Shown: positions 18,086-26,983 of the stretch, in pieces
Numbering within the stretch: the stretch's first letter is position 1
Layout: each line of letters begins with the position of its first letter
From: Sphingobacteriales bacterium
Lineage (GTDB): Bacteria > Bacteroidota > Bacteroidia > Chitinophagales > Chitinophagaceae
Direction of reading: 5' to 3'
Assembly: GCA_900299255.1 (NCBI GenBank)
Contig: OMJB01000099.1
Location: forward strand, 1-64,000
Length of the DNA: 64,000 bases
Position numbers and translations under genes: made by a program
The notes under the pieces: generated by a model
Database searches by the model: none
Seen by the model: the letters and a program-made list of their open reading frames with translations, nothing else
What the model was told of the DNA's origin: nothing

Positions 18086-19228
18086 ATGAACTTTCAACTT
18101 ACAGAAGAACATATAGCAGTGCGCCAGGCCGCACATGATTTTGCAAAAAACGAATTACTTCCAGGCGTTATAGAGCGTGATGAAAAAATGAAATTTCCTG
18201 CCGAGCAGATAGCTATGCTGGGCGAACTGGGTTTCATGGGTATGATGACTGACCCCAAGTATGGTGGCTCTGGCATGGATACAATATCCTATGTACTGGC
18301 GATGGAGGAGATATCAAAAATTGATGCCTCTGTATCTGTATGCATGAGTGTAAATAACTCACTCGTATGCTGGGGCCTTGAGAAATACGGTAATGAAGAG
18401 CAGAAGCAGCAGTATCTTGTTCCGCTGGCCAGCGGCAAAAAGATTGGTGCGTTTTTGCTGAGTGAGCCTGAAGCCGGTTCTGATGCCACATCGCAGCGCA
18501 CAACTGCTGAAGATAAAGGCGATTATTATCTGGTAAACGGTACAAAAAACTGGATCACAAACGGTAATTCAGCTTCCTATTACCTTGTAATTGCACAAAC
18601 TTACCCAGAGAAGGGGCATAAAGGCATTAATGCACTCATTATAGAAAAGGACTCTCCGGGTGTAACTGTGGGCGCAAAAGAAAACAAACTGGGCATCAGA
18701 GGCAGTGACACACACAGTATTATGTTTCAGGATGTGATAGTACCTAAGGCCAACAGGATTGGTGAAGATGGGTTTGGCTTTCCTTTTGCCATGAAAGTGC
18801 TGGCCGGAGGCCGAATTGGTATTGCGGCACAGGCATTAGGCATTGCCAGCGGAGCTTATGAACTGGCCCTTAAATACTCGAAAGAACGTAAGGCTTTTGG
18901 CACTGAAATCTCCAATCATCAGGCTATAGCATTCAAACTGGCGGATATGGCCACTGAAATAGAAGCAGCGCGCCTACTGGTACATAAAGCCGCATGGGCA
19001 AAAGACCAGGGGCTGGATTATACCCTTCCTGCATCTATGGCTAAGTTGTTTGCTTCAGACATTGCACAGCGTGTAACCAACGAAGCAGTGCAGATACATG
19101 GCGGATATGGCTACGTTAAAGAATTCCATGTAGAGCGGCTACTTCGCGATGCGAAGATCACGCAGATTTATGAAGGAACCAGTGAAGTGCAACGTATTGT
19201 CATCAGCAGAACGGTATTGAAAGGATAA
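18086..19228 (+). CDS. Acyl-CoA dehydrogenase (short-chain type)
   Basis: A 380-residue flavoprotein that oxidises acyl-CoA to trans-2-enoyl-CoA and passes electrons to ETF. I used the ATG at 18086 (MNFQLTEEHIAVRQ), which gives the standard family length, and not the upstream GTG at 18065. Family signatures are visible: LSEPEAGSDA, the FAD-binding WITNG region, GIAAQALGIA, and near the C-terminus IYEGTSEVQR, whose Glu is the catalytic base in short-chain and butyryl-CoA enzymes. The chain-length preference is inferred from that position. No other beta-oxidation gene is adjacent. TAATTTG (18059-18065) lies 20 bases before the start. Confidence 0.93.
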   Translation: MNFQLTEEHIAVRQAAHDFAKNELLPGVIERDEKMKFPAEQIAMLGELGFMGMMTDPKYGGSGMDTISYVLAMEEISKIDASVSVCMSVNNSLVCWGLEKYGNEEQKQQYLVPLASGKKIGAFLLSEPEAGSDATSQRTTAEDKGDYYLVNGTKNWITNGNSASYYLVIAQTYPEKGHKGINALIIEKDSPGVTVGAKENKLGIRGSDTHSIMFQDVIVPKANRIGEDGFGFPFAMKVLAGGRIGIAAQALGIASGAYELALKYSKERKAFGTEISNHQAIAFKLADMATEIEAARLLVHKAAWAKDQGLDYTLPASMAKLFASDIAQRVTNEAVQIHGGYGYVKEFHVERLLRDAKITQIYEGTSEVQRIVISRTVLKG

Positions 19229-19250
19229 CGTAATCAGCACTGATCAGTAT

Positions 19251-20354
19251 TTACCGGTAGTTAAAATATTTTTTCAGGCTCATTATGGGTTGCTCAATGA
19301 GTTTGTATGATAACCAGCATATTGTCAGTATGACAGTTAGGTTGAGGCAATAAATAAATACACTGTTGGTGAGTATGGCAAGCAATACTGGTTTACCATA
19401 GCACATGATACTTACTTTCGTCAAATACTTTTCATAGTATATCCAGATATAGGGGTGGATGAGGTACAGGCAATAACTCACTTTCCCTACGAAATTCAGT
19501 GCTTTGTTTTCGAGCAGGTATTTTCTGGTTGCTTCAGATCTGTTATTAAGTATTAGTACAATAAGCCAGATAGCGAGTATACTGTCCACTGTTTTTTTTA
19601 GAAAAATACCTTCAAACATATTGAATTCGAGCGCGGCTATTTTAAAATAAAAATAGGGAATCAACAAGAGTGGGCCATACTTGCGAACAACTTTTTCAAA
19701 CCGGATAGTATCTTCTTTGCCCTGTCTGGCAAAGGCATACAGCCCTCCTATGCCAAATGAATCGAAACAGTTAAAAACCAGGAAAGGTTCAATCTTTGTT
19801 TGCAGTGTGTAATAAGTGGTGATAACACCCACCGCAATTGTTAGGGTAAATACATATTTCAGATATTTCCTGTTTACGAACAACATAAGCCAAGGCCAGA
19901 AAAGATAAAACTGCTCCTCAACAGCTAATGTCCAGGTGTTAGAAGTAGAGTTCCATGAATTGGTTTTATAACAAAGAATATTAGAAGTATAAGTAAGAAA
20001 CCAGACGAGGTATTGCCTTAGATCGGCGAAATTAAAAACAACAAGCAACGAGCATATAAAAATATAGTAGATCGGAAAAATCCGCAATGTTCGCCTGGCG
20101 ATGAAGTTTTTCAATATTGAAAACCTATTGGGCGAATCAGTAGCAAACCGGGCATTGAGCAGAATTGAAGTAATCAGGAAGCCACTCAGGGTAAAAAAAA
20201 TGTACACTCCCGTGGCACCATCCGGAACAAATATCCTGGAGATAAAATGCCCTACAGGTTCGTAAACATAATAGTGCGGCCCCCAATGGGCAATCAACAC
20301 AAAAATCACAGCGAACGCCCTAAGTGTGTCAAGGCCTTTAACATGTTTCAGCAC
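19251..20354 (-). CDS. Acyltransferase 3 family membrane protein (copy 1)
   Basis: A 367-residue integral membrane acyltransferase with about ten transmembrane helices, of the OafA/NodX type that transfers acetyl or other acyl groups to surface glycans. Family features are the opening KGLDTLRAFAVIFVLIAHW with its conserved His, the RTLRIFPIYY motif, and WTLAVEEQFYLFWPW. It lies directly downstream of a paralogue (20489-21622) in the same orientation with 134 bp between them. The two match closely in the opening and in all motifs, indicating a tandem duplication. Confidence 0.9.
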   Translation of the reverse strand: MLKHVKGLDTLRAFAVIFVLIAHWGPHYYVYEPVGHFISRIFVPDGATGVYIFFTLSGFLITSILLNARFATDSPNRFSILKNFIARRTLRIFPIYYIFICSLLVVFNFADLRQYLVWFLTYTSNILCYKTNSWNSTSNTWTLAVEEQFYLFWPWLMLFVNRKYLKYVFTLTIAVGVITTYYTLQTKIEPFLVFNCFDSFGIGGLYAFARQGKEDTIRFEKVVRKYGPLLLIPYFYFKIAALEFNMFEGIFLKKTVDSILAIWLIVLILNNRSEATRKYLLENKALNFVGKVSYCLYLIHPYIWIYYEKYLTKVSIMCYGKPVLLAILTNSVFIYCLNLTVILTICWLSYKLIEQPIMSLKKYFNYR

Positions 20355-20488
20355 TATTTATTTTTTTGGGGTAGCAAATCAAATTCTTTCAGGGAAAAAT
20401 ACAAAAACAAAACTGCCAAATATTTTCAACTCATAAACTTACAAATGCGATTAGTACGAACTTTTCGCACTTATTGCGAATAATATTG

Positions 20489-21622
20489 TCACGCATGTGG
20501 TTTAATTTGTTTATTAGTACTATAATCGAAAAAACGCTTCAAATGCAGAATTGGCTTTTCAATAAAATTAAAAGACAACCAACACAGGCAATACAAAATA
20601 ATCAGGTCGTAAATATATAAAGCAGAAGCACTGATAAGTGCATCATGAATAATAGGATAGTGGCCGAACCGCTGATTCAGAATATTATACATCCAGGGAT
20701 TGAGCCGGTATATGTATGCATGATATAGATATATCCCATAGCTTATTTTACCAATGTAATTCAATATTCTATTTTCCAGAAGGTATCTTCTCAACAACTC
20801 CGATCGGTTATTGACTACCAGAACAATAAGCCAAACGTTGATAATACTGTACACAAAGCGGCGAAAACTTATGCCAAACTGATTGTTGGTGTATACCGAC
20901 GCACGCCAAAAAAAATATGGAATAAACACAAAAGGTATCAACCGCTTAATATTTTTTTCGAATACCCTGCAGCGTTCACTATCAAGGCGGGCATAAGCAT
21001 AAAATCCACCGATACCAAACCCATCCATACAGTTGATTGTAAGCCATGGGGCCATTTTAATCTTCAAAGTAAGATAAGTGCTGACTGCACCAAATATTAC
21101 AGCGATAATGAAAATATACTTGAGGTACCGGCGGTTTACATATAAAACAATCCAGGGCCAGATAAGGTAGAACTGCTCCTCAACTGAGAGAGTCCACGTG
21201 TGCGTTGCGGAAGAGGCAACCCAGGAATCTACCTTAAACAGGTACATGTTAACAGTGTAAGTGAGTAAATAACCCAAGTGGCCTTTTATATCGTCGAACA
21301 TAAAATAAAGAATGAAGATCAGCAGGTAATAAATAGGAAAGATGCGCAGGGCTCGCCGCATGAAAAAGTTCTTCACAATTGATATCCTGTTTATATCATT
21401 GCTTTCGATCCTTGCATTTAAGAGAATTGAAGTAATAAGAAAAACACTAAGCACAAAAAAAAGATACACACCAAATGTTGCATCAGGCAGGATTATACTT
21501 TTTATAAAGTACCCAATGGCCTCGCTTTTACTGTAATAAGGCCCAAGATGCCCGATTAAAACCAATATTACAGCAAATGCCCTTAGTGTATCGAGGCCTT
21601 TTATTTGTTTTAAATCTTGCAT
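20489..21622 (-). CDS. Acyltransferase 3 family membrane protein (copy 2)
   Basis: A 377-residue paralogue of the neighbouring gene. It shares KGLDTLRAFAVILVLIGH, RRALRIFPIYYLL, the WTLSVEEQFYLIWPW block, and a C-terminal stretch ending in a basic tail. It probably O-acylates a cell-envelope sugar at the inner membrane. The two copies differ most in the loops between helices, which suggests they may have diverged in acceptor or acyl donor. That is inference, since no glycan gene cluster is adjacent to name the substrate. Confidence 0.9.
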   Translation of the reverse strand: MQDLKQIKGLDTLRAFAVILVLIGHLGPYYSKSEAIGYFIKSIILPDATFGVYLFFVLSVFLITSILLNARIESNDINRISIVKNFFMRRALRIFPIYYLLIFILYFMFDDIKGHLGYLLTYTVNMYLFKVDSWVASSATHTWTLSVEEQFYLIWPWIVLYVNRRYLKYIFIIAVIFGAVSTYLTLKIKMAPWLTINCMDGFGIGGFYAYARLDSERCRVFEKNIKRLIPFVFIPYFFWRASVYTNNQFGISFRRFVYSIINVWLIVLVVNNRSELLRRYLLENRILNYIGKISYGIYLYHAYIYRLNPWMYNILNQRFGHYPIIHDALISASALYIYDLIILYCLCWLSFNFIEKPILHLKRFFDYSTNKQIKPHA

Positions 21623-21679
21623 TCCCTTTTGAATAGTGCCGGGTTGGATTTATCGAATAGTTAGTAACAGCAAATCTTT

Positions 21680-22475
21680 TTATTTTCTGAAGGCCACAAA
21701 CAAATAGTCTCCTTCGTCATTGTTGAAACTTTGTTTGATTTCTGCGAATTCACCGCTATTTATTGATTCTCGCAATTCTCTCAGGCCACTTTCCAGTTCG
21801 CCTTTATCTGCATGAATTGAAAAATAGGAAATACCGTTCAGCACTTCAGGATCGAAATATCTTTCGGGGTCGTTTTTTACCAGAGTAACCAAATAAGTCC
21901 TGAAGTCCGTCATGCACAAAGTACTTTTCTGTTTCTATCAATTTAAGGCCCGCTTCCAGTGCATGGCCTGCCAGCGTATTGAGCGGAAGTGATTTTAGCA
22001 TTCCCCGTTTCATCATTTCGGGAAAGAAATGATTGAACCAATAACCCCGCTCCTGCTCAGGTGTAAAAGTAAAGATTACCAGCCTGGCTCCGGGCTTCAA
22101 TACTCTTGCCAGCTCGGCAAATGCCGCCTGATAATTATTCCAGTGATGTACGGTTAAAGTAGCAATGGCACAGTCAACAGCGTTATCGGGCAATGGAATT
22201 GCCTCTGCCTGCCCTTGAATCCATCGAACTGAACTATCCCTCTGTTTTGCTTCATGCAACATCACTGCAGATGGATCCACGCCTATCATCCATAGCCCTG
22301 ACTGTGCGAGTTTAATAGTATAGCTACCGGTTCCGCAACCAATATCAAGGCATATACCCTGCGGCGGCGGAGTAAGCAGGCTGATCAGGCGCTCAGTTAT
22401 ATATGGGTCTGCCCGGCGCGTAGTGTTATACCCACACCCGATAGAGTTATAAATGGGTTGCTTCTCCATATTCAT
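21680..22475 (-). pseudogene. SAM-dependent methyltransferase gene with a frameshift
   Basis: The upstream part (22475 to about 21879) encodes a class I methyltransferase with motif I (CLDIGCGTGSY), a DPSAVML acidic loop, and CAIATLTVHHW, up to DLFGYSGKK. A different frame (from about 21877 to 21680) carries the matching C-terminus: NDPERYFDPEVLNGISYFS ... GDYLFVAFRK. The frames join cleanly if one base is removed from a run of six (T 21873-21878 on the plus strand, AAAAAA on the coding strand), giving GYSGKNDPERYF and a ~264-residue protein of normal length. As given, the product would end 23 residues after EKYF with a scrambled tail. The substrate is unknown. Confidence 0.8.
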
Positions 22476-22564
22476 AGCATAATAAGGTAGGCAATAAAAC
22501 GCTTATTCAGCAGCAAATTATATACCAGAGTTCACAAAAACAATGTTTCAATCCGATTATTCGT

Positions 22565-23821
22565 TCAGGGGAAATTTTTACTAACTGGCCTGGAGGTAAT
22601 AAAGGCTCCGGAAAGTATTGCAGCAGTTACGATGAGCGGAACGATGTACAGATAAATAAAAGGGAGCTGAATGAATGTATAAAACACAGTCAGGTATATT
22701 TTCAAAGAGAAGAGTAAGTAGTTGTTCAGCGCATTCTTTTTCCTGGCGATAAAATAAAAACCTGCAAGAAGCGCAATAGTAAAACAGCTCACGTAAAAAT
22801 GAATTTTCTGGTAAGCCAATACTTTTTCATGTACAGAGCCTTTCAAAAACAGCATGCCCCAGGCGTTGAAACTAAACCCGTTCATCAGTTCATTTCTTGA
22901 CCAGGCCCCTTCAATCGGCAGCAGGTATGCCTGGTAAGGATTGGATAACAGAGAGGGTGTTTTAACAATAAACGGAACATAAAATACTACTACAAATAAC
23001 CCTAAAATTCCGAGAATGTAATACGCCTTCTTCCTATCTGGCGAGCAAAAATAAACAAGCAGGCACAATGGCACCCAAAGAGCTATACTCATGCGAGAAA
23101 GAACACATAGTGCAAGGCCAACCGCCATGAGCACCCATTTGTTTTTATCAATAGCCGTTGCGAGCAACAGGTAGTAGCCAGCCACAAGGCTTTCTACTGT
23201 TATCTGAAATGCAAGAATATTAGATCTCATCAAGGCAATGCAAATGACCAGCGGCCACACCGGCACTATCAATTGCCAGAAAACGCCGCCATACTCTGAA
23301 TTTCTGATGTTCTGATAAAAGAAATAGGCTGATGCGAGCATTACTGACGACATAGCTATCCATCTGTAATCAAAATTCAGCAACTCAGAAATAACAAAAG
23401 GCATCCACTGAAAAGGAAGGTATGCCGGAGATATGGTGTACCCTCCATGGAAAAAAGATTCAAACGCCGGCTTTCCATGCGTAAAATTCTTAATCATGTG
23501 GATATAAGTTAGCATTACATCAGAGTATGCCTCTTCATTCATTGGCACTTGCCTGAACGCTGGCAGCAGCATCACTACCATCCAGGCTGACAAACCAAGA
23601 AAAGCCAGAGTTCCGGTAATCTTCACTATTCGCTGCCGGACTTCTGACCCATCCCTGTATTTTAAAAATGGCCCCTGTGCCAGCCTTAAACCTAAAAAGC
23701 CAATTGAAAAAGAAACAACTAAAATAATGAGCGGGCTATAGATAGGGCCAGCAATATTCTGGAACGCCGTATATAATGAGACCTCAGCAATACAAAGTAA
23801 AAAAAGGAGCAATCTCATCAT
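22565..23821 (-). CDS. Multi-pass membrane protein, possible GT-C glycosyltransferase
   Basis: A 418-residue inner-membrane protein with about ten hydrophobic helices. The loop after the second to third helix reads RQVPMNEEAYSDVMLTYIHM, followed by GGYTISPAYLPFQW. An acidic loop followed by a P-F-Q-W segment is reminiscent of DUF2029/GT87-type mannosyltransferases, but I see no decisive motif. It is upstream of, and in the same direction as, the frameshifted methyltransferase (90 bp apart), so the two may be co-transcribed. Confidence 0.55.
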   Translation of the reverse strand: MMRLLLFLLCIAEVSLYTAFQNIAGPIYSPLIILVVSFSIGFLGLRLAQGPFLKYRDGSEVRQRIVKITGTLAFLGLSAWMVVMLLPAFRQVPMNEEAYSDVMLTYIHMIKNFTHGKPAFESFFHGGYTISPAYLPFQWMPFVISELLNFDYRWIAMSSVMLASAYFFYQNIRNSEYGGVFWQLIVPVWPLVICIALMRSNILAFQITVESLVAGYYLLLATAIDKNKWVLMAVGLALCVLSRMSIALWVPLCLLVYFCSPDRKKAYYILGILGLFVVVFYVPFIVKTPSLLSNPYQAYLLPIEGAWSRNELMNGFSFNAWGMLFLKGSVHEKVLAYQKIHFYVSCFTIALLAGFYFIARKKNALNNYLLFSLKIYLTVFYTFIQLPFIYLYIVPLIVTAAILSGAFITSRPVSKNFP

Positions 23822-23841
23822 TAATCTAAGTAATATCCGTT

Positions 23842-23849
23842 CAAAAATA
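23842..23849 (-). promoter_or_regulatory. -7 box (TATTTTTG) of the membrane protein gene
   Basis: A perfect TAnnTTTG on the minus strand, 20 bases before the ATG at 23821. No clear TTTG lies at the -33 position. Confidence 0.4.
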
Positions 23850-24038
23850 ATGAGTTTATCGAAGGGCGCGTAGTTTTGGCACTAATAATTCCACGAACTG
23901 CCAAAAAGTTGCCGGTTTTGGATGAACCTATGAAGCACCCACCAGTAAGCACTAACTACATTTGTGTATGTTTCAAACGACGAGGCTACAGCGCGCTGTT
24001 ATTTGCATCGTTTTAAGCAATCTGCGTTAGTTTTTTAT

Positions 24039-24046
24039 TACTTTTG
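24039..24046 (+). promoter_or_regulatory. -7 box (TACTTTTG) of lpd
   Basis: A perfect TAnnTTTG 42 bases before the ATG at 24089. Its position argues against translation starting at the upstream in-frame TTG at 24044. Confidence 0.45.
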
Positions 24047-24088
24047 CCCTTCACAATTAATTTATCTCATCATAAATATTCGGCTTTT

Positions 24089-25495
24089 ATGGCATTTGAT
24101 ATAATAGTAGTAGGCAGCGGCCCCGGTGGATATGTTGCGGCAATACGTGCCGCTCAGTTAGGTTATAAAGTAGCGGTGGTAGAAAAAGAAAGCCTGGGAG
24201 GCATTTGCCTTAACTGGGGATGCATACCTACAAAGGCACTCTTGAAAACTGCCAGTGTTTATGAAAGCATGTCGCATGCTGCCGACTATGGCATTGTGGC
24301 GGGTGAGTTCAAAGCAGATTTTGGTGCAGTAGTGAAGCGTAGCCGCGGCGTAGCCGACAAAATGAGCAAGGGCGTGCAGTTTCTGATGAAGAAGAATAAG
24401 ATTGAGGTGATAATGGGGATGGGCAGGCTCAATGGCAAAAAAGAAGTGGAAGTGACAGGCGCAGACGGTAAAGTAACGGCCTATCAGGCTCGCCACATAA
24501 TATTGGCTACCGGAGCTCGTGCCCGCCAGTTGCCCAACCTGCCGATTGACGGAAAGAAAGTGATAGGATACCGTGAAGCCATGGTGATGCCCCAGCAGCC
24601 CAAATCAATGATCGTTGTTGGCTCAGGAGCTATTGGTGTGGAATTTGCTTATTTCTATAACAGTATAGGTACGAAAGTAACAATAGTAGAGTTTCTGCCC
24701 AGAATAGTACCTGTTGAAGACGAAGATGTGTCGAAAGAACTGGAAAGGTGCTTCAGAAAAAAAGGCATCAAGATCATGACGAACGCTTCGGTGGAGAAGG
24801 TAGAAGGTGCCGGCGAGGGCGTGAAAGCTACGGTAAAAAAGGAAACCGGCGTAGAAACGCTTGAGGCAGATGTGGTGCTGAGTGCAGTGGGCATTGCCGC
24901 AAACATAGAAAACATTGGCCTTGAATCTTTAAAAATAACTGTTGATAAAGGCAAAGTAATCGTTGACAAATACTACAAAACAAACGTGGACGGTGTATAT
25001 GCTATTGGCGATATCACGCCCGGACAGGCATTGGCGCATGTGGCATCGAAAGGTGCTATAATCTGCGTGGAAGCCATCGCACATAAAGAAGGCAAGTACA
25101 AGCATATGCCTGAGCCGCTTGATTACGGCAATGTGCCGGGCTGCACCTACTGCTCACCCGAAGTGGCCAGTGTGGGGCTCACTGAAAAACAGGCAAAGGA
25201 AGCCGGATACGATGTTAAGGTGGGCAAGTTCCCATTCTCAGCTTCGGGCAAGGCAAGTGCCGCGGGCGCAACTGAAGGGTTTGTAAAAGTGATATTTGAT
25301 GCCAAGTACGGCGAGTGGCTGGGCACGCACATGATTGGGTATAATGTAACTGAAATGATTGCAGAGACAGTTGTTGCACGGAAACTTGAAACGACATGGC
25401 AGGAAGTGCTGGACAGTATTCACCCGCACCCAACCATGAGCGAAGGGGTAAAAGATGCTGTGGAAGTGGCACTGGGAGAAGCAATTCACCTGTAG
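24089..25495 (+). CDS. lpdA: Dihydrolipoyl dehydrogenase (E3)
   Basis: A 468-residue flavoprotein that reoxidises dihydrolipoamide in pyruvate, 2-oxoglutarate and branched-chain dehydrogenase complexes or the glycine cleavage system. Motifs are the FAD dinucleotide site GSGPGGYVAA, the redox-active disulfide in GGICLNWGCIPTKALL (C-x4-C), the NAD-binding VGSGAIGVEFA, the second FAD motif VYAIGDI, and the C-terminal IHPHPTMSEG carrying the catalytic His-Glu pair. The start at 24089 gives the normal N-terminus. No E1 or E2 subunit gene is adjacent, so it probably serves several complexes. A strong terminator follows. Confidence 0.96.
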   Translation: MAFDIIVVGSGPGGYVAAIRAAQLGYKVAVVEKESLGGICLNWGCIPTKALLKTASVYESMSHAADYGIVAGEFKADFGAVVKRSRGVADKMSKGVQFLMKKNKIEVIMGMGRLNGKKEVEVTGADGKVTAYQARHIILATGARARQLPNLPIDGKKVIGYREAMVMPQQPKSMIVVGSGAIGVEFAYFYNSIGTKVTIVEFLPRIVPVEDEDVSKELERCFRKKGIKIMTNASVEKVEGAGEGVKATVKKETGVETLEADVVLSAVGIAANIENIGLESLKITVDKGKVIVDKYYKTNVDGVYAIGDITPGQALAHVASKGAIICVEAIAHKEGKYKHMPEPLDYGNVPGCTYCSPEVASVGLTEKQAKEAGYDVKVGKFPFSASGKASAAGATEGFVKVIFDAKYGEWLGTHMIGYNVTEMIAETVVARKLETTWQEVLDSIHPHPTMSEGVKDAVEVALGEAIHL

Positions 25496-25532
25496 CAGTA
25501 CAAAGCAATACATTACGTACAAACCAAAAAGA

Positions 25533-25562
25533 GAGGCTGCAATTACTGCAGCCTCATCTTTT
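25533..25562 (+). terminator. Hairpin terminator after lpd
   Basis: GAGGCTGCA (25533-25541) pairs perfectly with TGCAGCCTC (25547-25555) around a 5-base loop, followed by ATCTTTT. Confidence 0.85.
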
Positions 25563-25613
25563 ATCCCCAATTAACAAGTTGAATAAGATTGAAGGCATTG
25601 AGATATTGCCTTG

Positions 25614-26039
25614 TCAATGGACAAATTCCAGTTCCAGAATTTCGTTTATTTCACTCAGTATTTTTACAGAAAGTGGCTTACTGTAAAACCTGCGGATGGC
25701 TGTGTATTTGGTGACCCTCTCGAGGTCTGATTTTGAAGTAGTAGAAGACACCATGATGATGTGGCATTGCTTTCTTAATGACTCAGGCATTTTTAAAAAG
25801 CCATCGAGAAAGTCGAACCCATCCAGCTCCGGCATATTGAGGTCAAGAAAAATAACCAAAGGAAGATTAGCTGATGTTGTATCAATAGCCCTCAGATAGT
25901 TTAGTCCGTCTGAAACGCATGAAAAGCTTTCGACATTTTCGGCGAAAGCATAACTTTTAATTACCGCAGCTGACAGAAAGCGGTCAACTTTACTGTCATC
26001 AACAATTATTGCTGTTTTGTGTGCGTAATTTTTTTTTAT
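25614..26039 (-). CDS. CheY-like response regulator, start codon not canonical
   Basis: The minus-strand frame encodes a complete single receiver domain of ~140 residues. It has the acidic pair in AIIVDDSKVDRF, the phosphoacceptor Asp in VIFLDLNMPELDGF (about D66), the Thr/Ser in IMVSSTTS, and the Lys in YSKPLS. There is no output domain. No in-frame ATG, GTG or TTG precedes the acidic pair. The first TTG (25859) would delete half the fold. The frame is open back to about 26066, with only CTG, ATT or ATA as candidates. I place the start at ATA (26039-26037), which gives a natural M-KKNYAHKT opening next to a run of nine A. It may use a rare start or have lost its start by mutation. Confidence 0.7.
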   Translation of the reverse strand: MKKNYAHKTAIIVDDSKVDRFLSAAVIKSYAFAENVESFSCVSDGLNYLRAIDTTSANLPLVIFLDLNMPELDGFDFLDGFLKMPESLRKQCHIIMVSSTTSKSDLERVTKYTAIRRFYSKPLSVKILSEINEILELEFVH

Positions 26040-26441
26040 TTCAGAATAGTTTAATTGTTGAATAAATGCCAGTTAAGATACCTTATTGCCAAAACCAACT
26101 TCTACTATTTAAAATTCAAACAAGCCTTTTAACCTCTAATTGAAACTGTATTAATAATTTAATTAAATTCTAAATAATCTGCACAGAATAAATACCTATA
26201 ATGTAGAAAAGCTACTATAGTAAAGTTCGAAATTATAGCGGAGAATATACCATCAGTTTGGAAGCTATGTTTTTGCTTTTTGGCAGTTTTTGGAGGTTAT
26301 TTCAGCAGAAAATACATATCTAATAAGCAGAAAAGCAATGTTTTTCTGCAAAAAAGCAAAAAAATAGGTGCATTTCCGCTCTACCATAATCCGCTGTGTG
26401 TTAGAACTTTGCGGCATTATTTAACAACTAAAAAAACTAAC
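26040..26441. other. AT-rich intergenic region before the signalling cassette
   Basis: About 400 bases between the response regulator and the divergent lipoprotein gene. The plus-strand frame is open from 26280 into the lipoprotein, but that stretch lacks protein-like character, so I treat it as upstream DNA. GAACTTTG (26404-26411) is one mismatch from the -7 consensus and may serve the lipoprotein gene. Confidence 0.45.
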
Positions 26442-26978
26442 ATGAACAGTAAATTATTAGTCGCAATTTGTATCAGCATTTTAATCTTAGCTTGTAATAA
26501 AAACGACTCAAACATTAATAAAGTAACACCAAGCACAACCAGTGCAACAACAGCCAATACAGGCAAGACAGCTACTCATGCTGCAGGCAGGCTGAGTACT
26601 TCACTTACGGATGACTCAAGGTATATACCTCTGGAAGAAGCTAATACGATGATAGGCAGCTATCTGAGCAGCATTAACTCTTCTGCAAACGACACAGACG
26701 TACGTTCATTCTCTGTAGATGCTGACTCTCTTAGAGCGTTGCTTGACCAGACAGGCATTAAGCGTGTAAAAATTATGTTTGGGGACACAATGTCGTATAT
26801 TAATTCTGGCAACTACGGCCACTATGCTGGTTTCCAGAGCGGTGCACTGACTTTGATTATTGCAGGGTATAACGCTGCCGGAAATTACGTATACTACAAC
26901 GGAATGGCACTGGATCATTTGGTACCATGCCCATATAGCTGCCCAGGAGGAGTAGCTGGAAACAACTTGTTAGAGTAA
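26442..26978 (+). CDS. Lipoprotein with a C-terminal CPYSCP motif
   Basis: A 178-residue lipoprotein: MNSKLLVAICISILILAC gives a clear lipobox with Cys at about residue 18. I chose this ATG because it starts the signal peptide. A Thr/Ser/Asn-rich linker (about 20-60) is followed by a compact domain and a C-terminal tail LVPCPYSCPGG with two cysteines in a CPxxCP arrangement that could form a disulfide or bind metal. I do not know the family. It is the first gene of a tight row: 5 bp to a membrane protein, which overlaps a histidine kinase gene, which overlaps a response regulator gene. It may be the sensory partner of that system, which is inference. Confidence 0.65.
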   Translation: MNSKLLVAICISILILACNKNDSNINKVTPSTTSATTANTGKTATHAAGRLSTSLTDDSRYIPLEEANTMIGSYLSSINSSANDTDVRSFSVDADSLRALLDQTGIKRVKIMFGDTMSYINSGNYGHYAGFQSGALTLIIAGYNAAGNYVYYNGMALDHLVPCPYSCPGGVAGNNLLE

Positions 26979-26983
26979 AACTA

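Noticed and set aside
21873-21878. Programmed or slippage-based frameshift in the methyltransferase
   Set aside because: Six A could slip, but this enzyme family is normally encoded in one frame, and other one-base lesions occur nearby. Mutation or error is simpler.
24044-24088. Upstream TTG start of lpd
   Set aside because: The extra 15 residues precede the conserved MAFDIIVVG start and overlap the -7 box.
26280-26441. A 54-residue N-terminal extension of the lipoprotein
   Set aside because: It would bury the signal peptide and lipobox and has no protein-like character. ATG 26442 is the natural start.
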